Origin: JAMWDF01 sp964645405
GTDB lineage: Bacteria; Ratteibacteria; UBA8468; B48-G9; DSTR01
Direction: 5' to 3'
Assembly (NCBI GenBank): GCA_964645405.1
Contig: CAZYCA010000016.1
Span: 124,001-188,000 of the forward strand
DNA: 64,000 nucleotides
The translations under genes and the position numbers were made by a program. Positions within the stretch are counted from its first letter, which is position 1. Each line of letters opens with the position of its first letter. Positions 8,654 through 17,340 of the stretch are shown here, in pieces. A model generated the notes under the pieces. The model made no database searches and was not told the origin of the DNA. It saw nothing but the letters and a program-made list of their open reading frames with translations.

Positions 8654-9400
8654 ATGAACTGGAAAGAACATCTCCTGTGCTGGTGTACTGTTCTGCGCAC
8701 TATAAGAAGAAATTATCTGGGCAAGAGACTGGAACCAGAATGCTCTGTCTTGAAATATTTTATCAGTGAAGGAAGCATCTGTTTTGATGTGGGTGCCGCA
8801 CAGGGACGCTATACTCTTGCCATGGCAAGACTCGCCGGTTCTGGCCATGTTTACAGTTTTGAACCAGGAGATTATTTCTATCACGTACTTTTGGCTATCC
8901 GTGCTTTCTATCGTCTCAAAAACGTCAGTTTGATAAAAGCGGCATGTGGTGAAAAATCTGGAAGCGGGTACCTGACTATTCCTTTGAAGAAAAACAAAAG
9001 GGTGGGCTATAGTCTGGCTTATCTGAGTTCTTTAGCACATAACAAACAGATGTTTTGCCAGGATGTAAAAGTAGTTGCCCTTGATGATTTTTGTGCTGAA
9101 GCAGGGATTGAGAAAATAGATTTTATGAAGTGTGATGTGGAAGGTGCTGAATTGTGCGTTTTTCAGGGAGCCAGAAGGATGATAGAAAAAAGTAAACCTG
9201 TGATTCTTTGCGAACTATGTGAGGATTTTCTGGGTAGATTTAATTGTTCTCTCAAACAGGTAGAGAATTTCTTCACTGCCCTTGGTTACCGAGCCTATGT
9301 TTTAAGTGAAACTCTTATCCCTGTGGAAAGATTGAGCAGAACAGGAAACTTCTTCTTTCTCCCTGAAGCTTTTTCCCTTCCTGAAACGGGAGGAAGGTAG
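8654..9400 (+). CDS. FkbM family methyltransferase
   Basis: 248 residues matching FkbM-type O-methyltransferases: ICFDVGAAQGRYTLAMA as the SAM-binding motif near residue 39, YSFEPGDYF, VVALDDFCAEAGIEKIDFMKCDVEGAE as the conserved acidic block, and GARRMIEKSKPVILCEL. It would O-methylate a sugar of the glycan. It follows the SDR gene by 3 bp with no clear ribosome-binding site, so coupling is likely. Its last 99 bp overlap, on the opposite strand, the tail of the frameshifted methyltransferase at 9302-10410. Confidence 0.88.
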   Translation: MNWKEHLLCWCTVLRTIRRNYLGKRLEPECSVLKYFISEGSICFDVGAAQGRYTLAMARLAGSGHVYSFEPGDYFYHVLLAIRAFYRLKNVSLIKAACGEKSGSGYLTIPLKKNKRVGYSLAYLSSLAHNKQMFCQDVKVVALDDFCAEAGIEKIDFMKCDVEGAELCVFQGARRMIEKSKPVILCELCEDFLGRFNCSLKQVENFFTALGYRAYVLSETLIPVERLSRTGNFFFLPEAFSLPETGGR

Positions 9401-10410
9401 AGGTACCAGGAAAGCAGTAATGTATTCACCCCGGTGAATTGCCTGTCCTAAAAAATTAAGGAGCAGACAAAAAATTTGAAACGGAGGCAATCTTCTAATT
9501 AGTTTCTGCAAAAATTTATTTTTTTTACTGATTGTAAGACTGACACTCCGGACTAAGCCACTTTGTGCCTTCCGGTGTCCTAACCGCAGGAGCTGAAAAC
9601 CAGTTTTTTTCGCCAGAAGGCTTAATGTCTGGGGGCAGTAGTGAAAAATATGGCGGGGCAGGTCCAGATTCCACCAGAACTTATTGAATACTTTGAAGCC
9701 AAGACTTTGAATATTGGGAACAGTAATGATTAAACAGCCGTCCTCTCTGATAATTCTGCGGATTTCCTTCATTACAGCAATGGGGTCAGAGATGTGTTCC
9801 AAAACATGGTGGAGCCGTATTACGTGGAAAAAGTTATCAGAAAAGTGTGTCCTGGATAGTTCTCCAGGATAGACCTTTAATCCCATCATTCGGGCAGTTG
9901 TTACAGCCACAGTATTTGGTTCCACCCCATACGTATCCCAGCCCAGACGATTAGCCAGCAGCAAAAATCGCCCTGTCCGCAGCCGATATCCAGTATTCTT
10001 GCACCCGGGGCACATTCTGTCAGAAAGATTTCATCACCAGGAAGGATAAACCAGCGGCAGATAACCAGAAAAATGCGGGAGAGTAAACTTTTCTGAAAAA
10101 AGGCAGTGGTTTTATAGTTTATATACTGCTGCAGTAGCTGTGAAGAACGGGCTGCCCGGCGAAGGATTTTCCTTCTCCGGTAAGGAGTGTTTTCGTAATA
10201 TGACTTTGGATAGAAAGAAGAAATCTGCTCTGGCTGTGGTAAAGGATGCAGGTAGACCATTTTGCATGTGGGACACTGAACAAGGTAAAATTTTCCGGGG
10301 ACAGTTCCTGTTAAATCTGTTGAATTTAGAAAAAAGTTACCGGGCTTATGCCCGCAGAGGTAGCAGGAAAAATCCGCAATAATTTTCTTCCCGGAAGAAC
10401 AATTTTGCAT
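9302..10410 (-). pseudogene. SAM-dependent methyltransferase with zinc ribbon, broken by a frameshift
   Basis: Minus-strand gene in two overlapping frames. The N-terminal part (10410 down to about 9963) has the CYLCGHKPG and CPTCKMVYLHP zinc-ribbon pairs and motif I ILDIGCGQGDF. The C-terminal part (to 9302) resumes exactly there with LLLANRLGWDTYGVEPN, HHVLEHISDP and the rest of the fold. The break is in a run of five T on the coding strand (A-run at 9963-9967 of the plus strand); one extra T would restore GDFLLLAN. The restored protein would have about 369 residues, with an unusual basic tail overlapping the convergent FkbM gene by 99 bp. It is either real decay, slippage or a sequencing error. 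Confidence 0.8.
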
Positions 10411-10414
10411 TTTA

Positions 10415-10423
10415 TGATAAAAT
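10415..10423 (+). promoter_or_regulatory. Possible extended -10 promoter for the DUF3108 gene
   Basis: TG at 10415-10416, one base, then TAAAAT at 10418-10423 forms an extended -10 element 58 bases before the ATG at 10481. No good -35 is present. This divergent gap is the only plausible place for a promoter driving 10481 onward. Weak evidence. Confidence 0.25.
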
Positions 10424-10434
10424 TATTTAGAACC

Positions 10435-10463
10435 ATTATAGGCTCAGTTTCTTTTGATGTCCA
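10435..10463 (-). promoter_or_regulatory. Sigma-70-like promoter for the minus-strand methyltransferase
   Basis: On the minus strand TGGACA (10463-10458), a 17-base spacer and a perfect TATAAT (10440-10435) lie about 25 bases upstream of the ATG at 10410. It matches 5 of 6 at -35 and 6 of 6 at -10. The good promoter shows that the broken gene was, or still is, transcribed by itself. Confidence 0.55.
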
Positions 10464-10480
10464 AAACGGGAGATTAAAAG

Positions 10481-11641
10481 ATGAGGATGTGGTGTTTCCT
10501 GACTGCCGTGGTATTGTTTTCCGGCTGTTTAGTATGTAAGCGGAGTGAAAAGGCTGCTACTGTTGCTGCTACGTATACTCCTGCTCCTCCGGTGGAGATA
10601 GAGTCGGTAGGTATCCGCGAACAGCAGACTGAAGGGATTGTTCTCCAGGAAAAAAAAGAGGTTCCCCCTCCGATTATCTCTTTACCTGATTCTTCTCCGG
10701 AAAAAACTTCAGATTTTGTGATCACACAGGAGCAGCAGATAGAAAAAGCATTGGAAGACAGGATTACTGCGGATGAAGAGACAAAAACTCAGGAAGGCAC
10801 ACTTCTGGCAAAAAAAGAGGAACCAGGCGTGGAAGAATACCTGAAGTCTTTAGAACCAAAGGTGGAAAGCGCTGAACCTGGTTACCCTTTCAAAAACCTC
10901 AAAGGAGAATGTCTTTTCTTTCACGCTAAATGGAATCTGGTTTCCATTGGAAAAGCTATGATGGCCTGTCAGGAAGAACAGAGCAAGTATGGAAGGGTAT
11001 ATCATCTGGTGGGTATTACTGTTCCCGGTGGACTTTTTGCCAGAATGGGTTACGGGTATAACCGGGTGGATGCCTACGTTAACCCGGAGACTTTTCAACC
11101 TTATTACTTCTACACCTACACCCGGACAGGTAAAACAGAAAGAACTACGGAAGTTGAATTCAACAACAAGGAGAAGCTCTTTACCTGGGTAGGTAAGAAA
11201 TACAAGCAAGGCAAATTAACAGAAACCAGGTCTGGAAAGACAGCCTTTTCCTGTCCGGTATATGATAGTATCGGAGTATTTTACAAACTGAGGATGGATG
11301 ATTTTAAATCCGGTAAGGAAACAAAATATCTTGTAGCGATTACCAAAATCTGGACATTGACTGTTCGGTATAAGACCAAAATAACAAAAAATTTACCTGC
11401 TTTTGGTGTGAAGAACCTTCTGGTACTGGAGCCTGAGGCTTCATCTGATGAAGGTCTTTTTACTAAAGGAAAAGTTTTCCTGTGGTTAACTGCTGATGAA
11501 AACCGCTTACCTGTTTACTTCCATGGAAATATTGTTTTAGGAAGTGCTAACCTGGAACTTATATCCACCAGAAGGCTGGAAGAAGGTATGGTGCTAAACC
11601 AGCAAACACTTTCTTCTCTTCTGTCTTCAATTCAGCAGTGA
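10481..11641 (+). CDS. DUF3108 domain lipoprotein-like protein
   Basis: 386 residues. The N-terminus is a short hydrophobic segment ending FSGC at residues 13-16, a plausible but imperfect lipobox. Residues 20-125 are a low-complexity linker rich in Glu, Pro and Lys. The rest resembles DUF3108: AKWNLVSIGKAMM, VDAYVNPETFQPYYFY, KTAFSCPVYDSIGVFYKLR, ITKIWTLTVRYK, and a final LTADENRLPVYFHGNIVLGSANLEL. Members are secreted or outer-envelope proteins of unknown function, often beside heptosyltransferases, as here. GGGAG lies 9 bases before the ATG. The linker may reach from a membrane anchor into the periplasm. Confidence 0.75.
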   Translation: MRMWCFLTAVVLFSGCLVCKRSEKAATVAATYTPAPPVEIESVGIREQQTEGIVLQEKKEVPPPIISLPDSSPEKTSDFVITQEQQIEKALEDRITADEETKTQEGTLLAKKEEPGVEEYLKSLEPKVESAEPGYPFKNLKGECLFFHAKWNLVSIGKAMMACQEEQSKYGRVYHLVGITVPGGLFARMGYGYNRVDAYVNPETFQPYYFYTYTRTGKTERTTEVEFNNKEKLFTWVGKKYKQGKLTETRSGKTAFSCPVYDSIGVFYKLRMDDFKSGKETKYLVAITKIWTLTVRYKTKITKNLPAFGVKNLLVLEPEASSDEGLFTKGKVFLWLTADENRLPVYFHGNIVLGSANLELISTRRLEEGMVLNQQTLSSLLSSIQQ

Positions 11642-11642
11642 T

Positions 11643-12752
11643 ATGAAAATGCGACAGGATTGTTATTTTTTTCTTCCTGACAGGCCATGTAATTTTCATA
11701 AGGAACAAGGTGTTTTGTGCCCGGATTGTGTGTACTATCAGCCGTGCAAGGGAAGAATTCTTTTAATTAAAAGGGAAGCCCTGGGAGATGTTTTACGTAC
11801 CACCTCTGTTTTAAGACCGCTGCGCAAGGAATTTCCCGCATATAAAATTATCTGGTTAACAGCAGCAAACAGTAAGGATATTTTAAGGAATAATCCGTTT
11901 CTGGATGAAGTCTGGACAGATGATTCTCTGCTAAGCTGGAGCAGCCTAAATTTTTTGTGCTTTGATGTCGTAATTAATCTTGACCTGGACGCAGAAAGCC
12001 TTCTTCTGGCAGGAAGAACAACAGCAAGAAAAAAATTGGGATTCTGGTATGACAGGTCCGGAAGGGTTTTTTGTTCGAATCCAGCAGCGGAAGAATGGTT
12101 TGTCCTCAGCCATGATGATGGTGCAAAAAGGGCTAACATTTTAAGTTATCAGAGGTGGATGGCAAAAATTCTCGGATTGCAGGAGATTGGTGAGATAGTG
12201 GTGCCTCTGGTACCAGAATCAGAAAAACGCGCCCGCATATTTGCAGAAAAAAACAAACTCACGGCACCGGTGGTGGGGCTGAATCTCGGTTCCGGAACCA
12301 GGTGGATAACAAAGCGCTGGCCTGAAGAAAACTGGCTAAAACTTATTGTCTCTTTAAAGGATAAAGCAACAGTGCTTTTATTTGGGGGGCAACAGGAGAG
12401 AGGATTGATGAGTCGTCTGAAGAAGAGATGTTCTAATAATGTTATCCCTACTGGAACCAGCAACAGCCTGTTAGATTTTTTTGCTCTGTTAAATCTGTGC
12501 CAGGTAGTAGTAACAGGAGATACCCTGGCTCTTCATGTTGCTGCCGGGCTGGGTAAAAAGGTGGTAGCTGTTTTTGGACCAACCTCAGCCTCCGAGATTG
12601 AAGACTATGGCCTGGTATGTAAACTGGTGACACCAGCCAGTTGCGCCTGCTGTTACCGCCGGCAATGTCCTGATTATCCTGCCTGTATGGAAGCCATTCA
12701 GCCTGAAGAAGTATCCTGTTTAGTGCAGAGATTGCTCCATGAACGAATCTAA
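11643..12752 (+). CDS. GT9 (heptosyltransferase-like) glycosyltransferase with N-terminal Cys cluster
   Basis: GT-B protein of 369 residues. The GT9 core begins at about residue 37 with GRILLIKREALGDVLRTTSVL, where the acidic/GD motif of ADP-heptose transferases lies. Later come LNLGSGTRWITKRWP, VTGDTLALHVAAGLGKKVVAVFGPT and a Cys-rich C-terminus (CACCYRRQCPDYPAC). An extra N-terminal segment has Cys7, Cys16, Cys26, Cys29 and Cys35, which could bind a metal. It starts 1 bp after the lipoprotein gene and overlaps the next by 14 bp. Substrate is probably a heptose or a related sugar, by family only. Confidence 0.88.
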   Translation: MKMRQDCYFFLPDRPCNFHKEQGVLCPDCVYYQPCKGRILLIKREALGDVLRTTSVLRPLRKEFPAYKIIWLTAANSKDILRNNPFLDEVWTDDSLLSWSSLNFLCFDVVINLDLDAESLLLAGRTTARKKLGFWYDRSGRVFCSNPAAEEWFVLSHDDGAKRANILSYQRWMAKILGLQEIGEIVVPLVPESEKRARIFAEKNKLTAPVVGLNLGSGTRWITKRWPEENWLKLIVSLKDKATVLLFGGQQERGLMSRLKKRCSNNVIPTGTSNSLLDFFALLNLCQVVVTGDTLALHVAAGLGKKVVAVFGPTSASEIEDYGLVCKLVTPASCACCYRRQCPDYPACMEAIQPEEVSCLVQRLLHERI

Positions 12753-13446
12753 AATCAGTATCATTCTTCCCACTTATAATGAACGACAGACAGCTGTACC
12801 TCTAATCAAAGAAATTTTCCGTTATTGTCCGGATGCCAACATCTGGGTAATTGACGATAACTCACCGGATGATACGGCTGAGAGCGTATTGAGGGCTTTT
12901 TGTGGTGAAGAGAAAGTACAAGTTATTATCAGGCAAGGTAACCGTGGCCGCGGTCAGGCCGGAAGGGAAGGATTCATAAAAGCTCTGAAAGCGGGCAGTG
13001 AGATAATAGGTGAAATGGATGCTGATTTTTCTCACCATCCTCGTTTCATCCCGGGTCTTCTGGAAGCATTGAAAAATGCTGATGTGGCTATAGGTTCGCG
13101 CTATCTTGCTGGTGGCGGACATACCAGGCGGGGACAGTTAAGGGAGCTGGTCACCAGAGGAGCCCGATTATATCTCAGGTTAGTTCTGGGTATCAGGTTG
13201 ACAGACCCTACTTCTGGATTTCGTTTTTTCCAGAGGCAAACTCTGGAATCTATTGTACCGCTGCTTAAGGCTGATGACCCATTTATTGTCACTGAGGTCG
13301 TCTTTTATTTGCAAAAGAAAAGAGCCAGAATGGTGGAAGTGCCCATTTATTTTTATGAAAGAAAGGCAGGTAAGTCAAAACTGAAACTGGTAACACTGTT
13401 GCGTTATCTCTGGAGAGTTCTGTGTTTAAGGCTCAGACGGGTATAA
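12739..13446 (+). CDS. Polyprenyl-phosphate mannose synthase-type GT2
   Basis: 235 residues resembling dolichol/polyprenyl-phosphate mannosyltransferase (DPM1): SIILPTYNER, VIDDNSPDDTAESV, GEMDADFSHHP with the DxD, GSRYLAGGG, DPTSGFRFF and a C-terminal YERKAGKSKL. No membrane segments follow, so it is the short soluble form. It would load a sugar from a nucleotide donor onto polyprenyl phosphate at the inner face of the membrane. The next gene, a GT-C transferase, starts at its stop codon (TAATG), which suggests the two are enzyme and user of the same lipid-sugar. Confidence 0.87.
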   Translation: MNESKISIILPTYNERQTAVPLIKEIFRYCPDANIWVIDDNSPDDTAESVLRAFCGEEKVQVIIRQGNRGRGQAGREGFIKALKAGSEIIGEMDADFSHHPRFIPGLLEALKNADVAIGSRYLAGGGHTRRGQLRELVTRGARLYLRLVLGIRLTDPTSGFRFFQRQTLESIVPLLKADDPFIVTEVVFYLQKKRARMVEVPIYFYERKAGKSKLKLVTLLRYLWRVLCLRLRRV

Positions 13447-15551
13447 TGAGGGAAAACAAAACGGGCAGAAGCAATTACTTTTTCAAAGTTTTTCTTCTCA
13501 TCCTTCTTACCACGGGAATACGAACTTTTCTCGCCTGGTATCTCGGGCTGGGTGTGGACGAAGCCCATTATTACCAGTATGCAATGTTCCCTGCTCTTTC
13601 CTATTATGACCATCCTCCTCTTGTGGGCTGGCTCATCTGGTTGAGTTTAAAACTGGCGGGCCATTCATATTTAAGTGTCAGACTTCCTGCTATTATCTGC
13701 GGGATGCTGACCATGGGGCTTCTTTTCCTTTCCGGCTGCTACCTTTTTGGTGAAAAGTCTGGGTTCTGGAGCGTGGTAGTGTTCAATCTTGTTCCCATTT
13801 TTTCTGCTATCGGCGGGCTGATGATTGTTCCGGAAACATTGTTAGGTTTCTTCTGGTTACTTTTCCTTTTTCTGCTATGGAAGATTTATCAGGAAAGCCA
13901 GAAGACGCAAAATGTTTATAGGTGGTGGTATGCTCTCGGTTTAACAATGGGGCTGGCTCTTCTTACCAAGTACACCGCAATCTTACTTTACCTTACCCTT
14001 CTTTGTTTTCTGTGCCTTGCTGGTTCCATGCACTTCTGGTGGCGAAGGAAAGAACCTTATCTGGCTGTGTTGCTCAGTATTGTCTGTTTTAGCCCGGTTA
14101 TTGTCTGGAACTGGGAAAACTGGTGGGTTTCCTTTCGCTTTCAGGCAGCCCACGGTCTCGGGGAAAAGGCTTTTTTCCAGGGAAAGGTTTTTCTCAGAAA
14201 TCTGGGCGCCCAGACTGGTTCTTACTCACCATTAATTTTTATTCTTCTTCTTATTGTTTTCGTCATAGTTGTTTTCAATTGCTGGAGAAGGGATGACCGG
14301 TATAAATTACTTTTCTCCTGTGTTTTTCCGGTTTTTCTTTTATTTGGTTGGGCCTGTCTTTCCAATGAAGTACTTCCCCACTGGCCAGCAGTGGCTTATC
14401 TGGTACTTCTCATTCCTCTGGGAGAGTACACCAGCAGAATTTTGACCAGCCACAGGAAGAAAAATTTCTTTGTCCGGATGTATTTGCTCCTGGCACTTGT
14501 CCTTGGGGGAGTGATGACGGTAACAATCCCTGCCCAGGCCATCTTTAAAATTTTGCCTCTTCCAGCCAGGGTAGACCCAACCAATGATTTGGTTGGGTGG
14601 GAACAACTTGCCAGACATATTCAGGAGATACAGAAAAGCCAGCCAGAGAAAGACTACTTTGTCTTCACGCACAAGTTTTATTTAGCAGGACAGCTGGCTT
14701 TTCATCTTCCTGCCAGCGCAGAACTTTATTGTCTCAGCCCCTCCCTGGATCAGTATGATTTCTGGCAGAAGAATCTCTGTCTCAAGGAAAGATTGCGCGG
14801 ACGCAACGGTCTTTTTTTTGCTGATGAACACTTTTTTACTCATCCGGCAAATCTTTATAAATTCAAGTTTTTTGGAGAAAAAGAAAGTTTACCAGTAATC
14901 AGAAAAGGCAAAGTGGTTAAGCAGTTTTTTATTGTGCGCTGCCATGGTTTTGAGACGGATAAGACTGAAGGAATATTCCTGGATTCGTTACAGCCGCCGC
15001 GCTCTATACGGGAAAGGACAAGACACTGGAATGATAAAGGATTCCTTATGATTAATGGGCTGGCAGGTCAAAGTTATCGTCTGGATACCTTCTTTATTTT
15101 TTCAGGATGGTTTGGTTCTGGCTATGTTCTGGTGCCTCTGGTAAGTTTTCTTATCTGGTTTAAAAAAAGGAGAAAGTTCTGGGTTTACTGGAGTATTTTT
15201 GTTGCTACCCTTATTGTGGGTGGTATAAGTGTACATTTTCTAAAAGAGATGTTACACACACCACGGCCTTTTGTTTACTTTGGTAGCCAGCAGCCTGTCT
15301 CTATTATTGGACCTGTGTTAAAAGGTGGGTCCTGGCCATCAGGACATGCACAAACAGTTTTTACCGGGTCTTTATTTTTGAGCTGGTTGAGACCGGAATA
15401 CTGGTACCTCTGGTGGTTAACAGGCATTTTTAGTGGAATTTCACGGGTCTATGTAGGGGCCCATTTTCCACTGGATGTTCTGGGTGGTCTTTTCATTGCT
15501 TTCTTTTCTTTCCTTCTGGTAAAGGCTATTGCCTGGAAGGTAAAACCATGA
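13446..15551 (+). CDS. GT-C (PMT/ArnT-like) glycosyltransferase fused to a PAP2 phosphatase
   Basis: About 701 residues. The first 380 or so form a multi-membrane GT-C transferase with the periplasmic acidic pair in GVDEAHYYQYAM near residue 37 and YYDHPPLVGWLI, the dolichyl-mannosyltransferase pattern. A soluble stretch follows. From about residue 530 there is a second membrane domain with all PAP2 phosphatase motifs: KEMLHTPRP (about 600), PSGH (about 632) and SRVYVGAHFPLD (about 667). It may transfer a sugar from polyprenyl phosphate and then process the released lipid phosphate. ATG 13446 overlaps the DPM stop (TAATG); GTG 13422 with GGAGAG upstream is an alternative. Confidence 0.88.
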   Translation: MRENKTGRSNYFFKVFLLILLTTGIRTFLAWYLGLGVDEAHYYQYAMFPALSYYDHPPLVGWLIWLSLKLAGHSYLSVRLPAIICGMLTMGLLFLSGCYLFGEKSGFWSVVVFNLVPIFSAIGGLMIVPETLLGFFWLLFLFLLWKIYQESQKTQNVYRWWYALGLTMGLALLTKYTAILLYLTLLCFLCLAGSMHFWWRRKEPYLAVLLSIVCFSPVIVWNWENWWVSFRFQAAHGLGEKAFFQGKVFLRNLGAQTGSYSPLIFILLLIVFVIVVFNCWRRDDRYKLLFSCVFPVFLLFGWACLSNEVLPHWPAVAYLVLLIPLGEYTSRILTSHRKKNFFVRMYLLLALVLGGVMTVTIPAQAIFKILPLPARVDPTNDLVGWEQLARHIQEIQKSQPEKDYFVFTHKFYLAGQLAFHLPASAELYCLSPSLDQYDFWQKNLCLKERLRGRNGLFFADEHFFTHPANLYKFKFFGEKESLPVIRKGKVVKQFFIVRCHGFETDKTEGIFLDSLQPPRSIRERTRHWNDKGFLMINGLAGQSYRLDTFFIFSGWFGSGYVLVPLVSFLIWFKKRRKFWVYWSIFVATLIVGGISVHFLKEMLHTPRPFVYFGSQQPVSIIGPVLKGGSWPSGHAQTVFTGSLFLSWLRPEYWYLWWLTGIFSGISRVYVGAHFPLDVLGGLFIAFFSFLLVKAIAWKVKP

Positions 15552-16195
15552 TTTTGTTGTGTATAGAAACAAGTACCAGATATCCAAGTTTAGCTCTTTT
15601 TTATCAGCAGGAAGTAATAGCTGAATATTACTGGGCAGATGAAGATGTGGCTGCGCATCTCCTGGACCACACAAAACATCTTCTTTCTATTCTCTGTGTG
15701 GTTCAACGGAGCATATCCGCAATAGATTTTTTTGTAGTTTCTCTTGGTCCTGGGTCCTGGACCGGGGTTCGTGTAGGGCTGAGTTTTGCCAAAGGGTTGG
15801 CCTGTGGCTGCAGGGAAAGGATATACGGTCTTCTGAGTATAGAAACTATTCTCTTTGCCTGTCGGAAAGAAAAAAGACCGGTTTGTTGTCTGGTAAATGC
15901 TTACCGGGGTAACTTTTATTACTATTCTTCAAAAAATCCGGCAGGTTTTATCCACCATTCAGAAATCAGATGTGCCCCCATCAGAGAAATTCTATCCAGT
16001 TTAGCCCCCCGGACACTTCTGGTTGGCCCAGGTCTTTCAGATATTCCGGCAGAAATCCTGGATAGCTACAAAAATTTAGAAGTGGGTGAGCATTCTCTCT
16101 GGTATCCTTCGGCTGGTGCTGGAGCATCTCTGGCGTGGTTAAAAATACACAAAGGCCTTTCTTTCCCTCCTCTGGAGCCCTTCTATGGTAGATAA
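15548..16195 (+). CDS. tsaB: tRNA threonylcarbamoyladenosine biosynthesis protein TsaB
   Basis: 215 residues. The N-terminal ASKHA-like domain begins ILLCIETSTRYPSLALF, followed by LLDHTKHLLS and the hallmark SLGPGSWTGVRVGLSFAKGLA near residues 64-82. TsaB is the inactive paralog that pairs with TsaD (and TsaE) to make the t6A37 modification of ANN-decoding tRNAs in the cytoplasm. The length is a little short of the usual 220-230. Its start overlaps the upstream stop (ATGA) and its end overlaps the GT4 by 11 bp. Housekeeping gene embedded in the glycan locus. Confidence 0.9.
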   Translation: MILLCIETSTRYPSLALFYQQEVIAEYYWADEDVAAHLLDHTKHLLSILCVVQRSISAIDFFVVSLGPGSWTGVRVGLSFAKGLACGCRERIYGLLSIETILFACRKEKRPVCCLVNAYRGNFYYYSSKNPAGFIHHSEIRCAPIREILSSLAPRTLLVGPGLSDIPAEILDSYKNLEVGEHSLWYPSAGAGASLAWLKIHKGLSFPPLEPFYGR

Positions 16196-17324
16196 AGGGG
16201 TAAATAAAATAAGACTGGCATATCTTATCTCCTCTGCTGAAATTGGTGGGGCGGAGAAAATGTTTCTTCTTTTGGGACAGGGTTTACAGAGAAAGGGTTT
16301 TGCTGTCAGGTTTTTTCTTATCCGCGGCAAAGGTAAATTCAGCAAGGAGTTAAGACAAGCAGGGCTGGACACAGAGGTTACAGATTTCAGAAAGGGGATA
16401 AGAGAAATCTACCGTTTTTTCAAGGGGATGGCTGCTTATAAGCCTGATATTCTGCATACGGTGCTTTTCTGGGGGAATATCATTGGTCGGGTTACGGGAA
16501 AGATTCTGAAATTACCTGTAATAATCTGCAGCCAGCGCAGTACTGACCCCTGGAGAAGGTGGTATCACTGGTTACTGGAGAGGTGGACTGCTAACTACTG
16601 TCACGCTATTGTGTCTAATTCTTATGCCGGCAAGAAAGTACTGGAAAAGAAAGGAATTTTACGTCAGGAAAGAATTTACGTTATTCCCAACGGGCTGGAA
16701 GTCAGGCAGGTGAAACCATGGAGCAGAGAGATTCTTGGTTTAAAACCAGAGGAAAGGGCTGTTGTCACAGTAGGAAATTTGAGGCCAGCGAAGGGGCATT
16801 CCCTTTTGCTTCTGGCTGCTGCGGAAGTTTCAAAGCAAAAACCGGAGGTTAAATTTATAATCGTGGGTGAAGGACCTCTGGAGAAAGAACTGAAGAAGAA
16901 AGCAGTGGATTTGAATATTGCCACACGGGTACAGTTTATGGGGTTTCAAGAAGAACCGTTAGCTATCGTGGCTTGCTGTGACATCTTTGTGCTTCCTTCT
17001 TTGTGGGAAGGATGTCCGGTTGCCCTGCTGGAAGCAATGGCTCTGGGTAAGCCCTGTGTTGCTACCAGTGTAGGGGATGTTCCGATGATTATCAAATCCG
17101 GTGTGGATGGTTTGCTGGTGGAACCGGGCAAACCCGGGGAATTAGCCAGGGCTCTTTTAGAGCTTCTTGATGATGAAAAGATGAGGCAGAACCTTGGTAA
17201 ACAGGCTTACAGAAAAATAAAGGAGTTTTATTCTCTGGAGAAGATGGTTGACAGCTATGTAAAGTTTTACTGCTCCTGCCTGGGTTTACAGGAAGCAGAA
17301 CCACAAGGTAAAATAATAAATTAG
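16185..17324 (+). CDS. GT4 family glycosyltransferase
   Basis: 379-residue GT-B transferase. N-terminal domain has AYLISSAEIGGAEKMFLLLG, the glycine-rich acceptor loop common in GT4. The C-terminal domain has VIPNGLEVRQ, VTVGNLRPAKGH, and LPSLWEGCPVALLEAMALG with a canonical EX7E. Closely related in layout to 38129-39253 (shared SSAEIGGAEK-like start and RSTDPWRRWYHW versus RCVDLWKRWYHK). Probably adds a hexose to the lipid-linked glycan. GGAG precedes the ATG. Confidence 0.88.
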   Translation: MVDKGVNKIRLAYLISSAEIGGAEKMFLLLGQGLQRKGFAVRFFLIRGKGKFSKELRQAGLDTEVTDFRKGIREIYRFFKGMAAYKPDILHTVLFWGNIIGRVTGKILKLPVIICSQRSTDPWRRWYHWLLERWTANYCHAIVSNSYAGKKVLEKKGILRQERIYVIPNGLEVRQVKPWSREILGLKPEERAVVTVGNLRPAKGHSLLLLAAAEVSKQKPEVKFIIVGEGPLEKELKKKAVDLNIATRVQFMGFQEEPLAIVACCDIFVLPSLWEGCPVALLEAMALGKPCVATSVGDVPMIIKSGVDGLLVEPGKPGELARALLELLDDEKMRQNLGKQAYRKIKEFYSLEKMVDSYVKFYCSCLGLQEAEPQGKIIN

Positions 17325-17340
17325 GCAGGAGGAAGAACCA

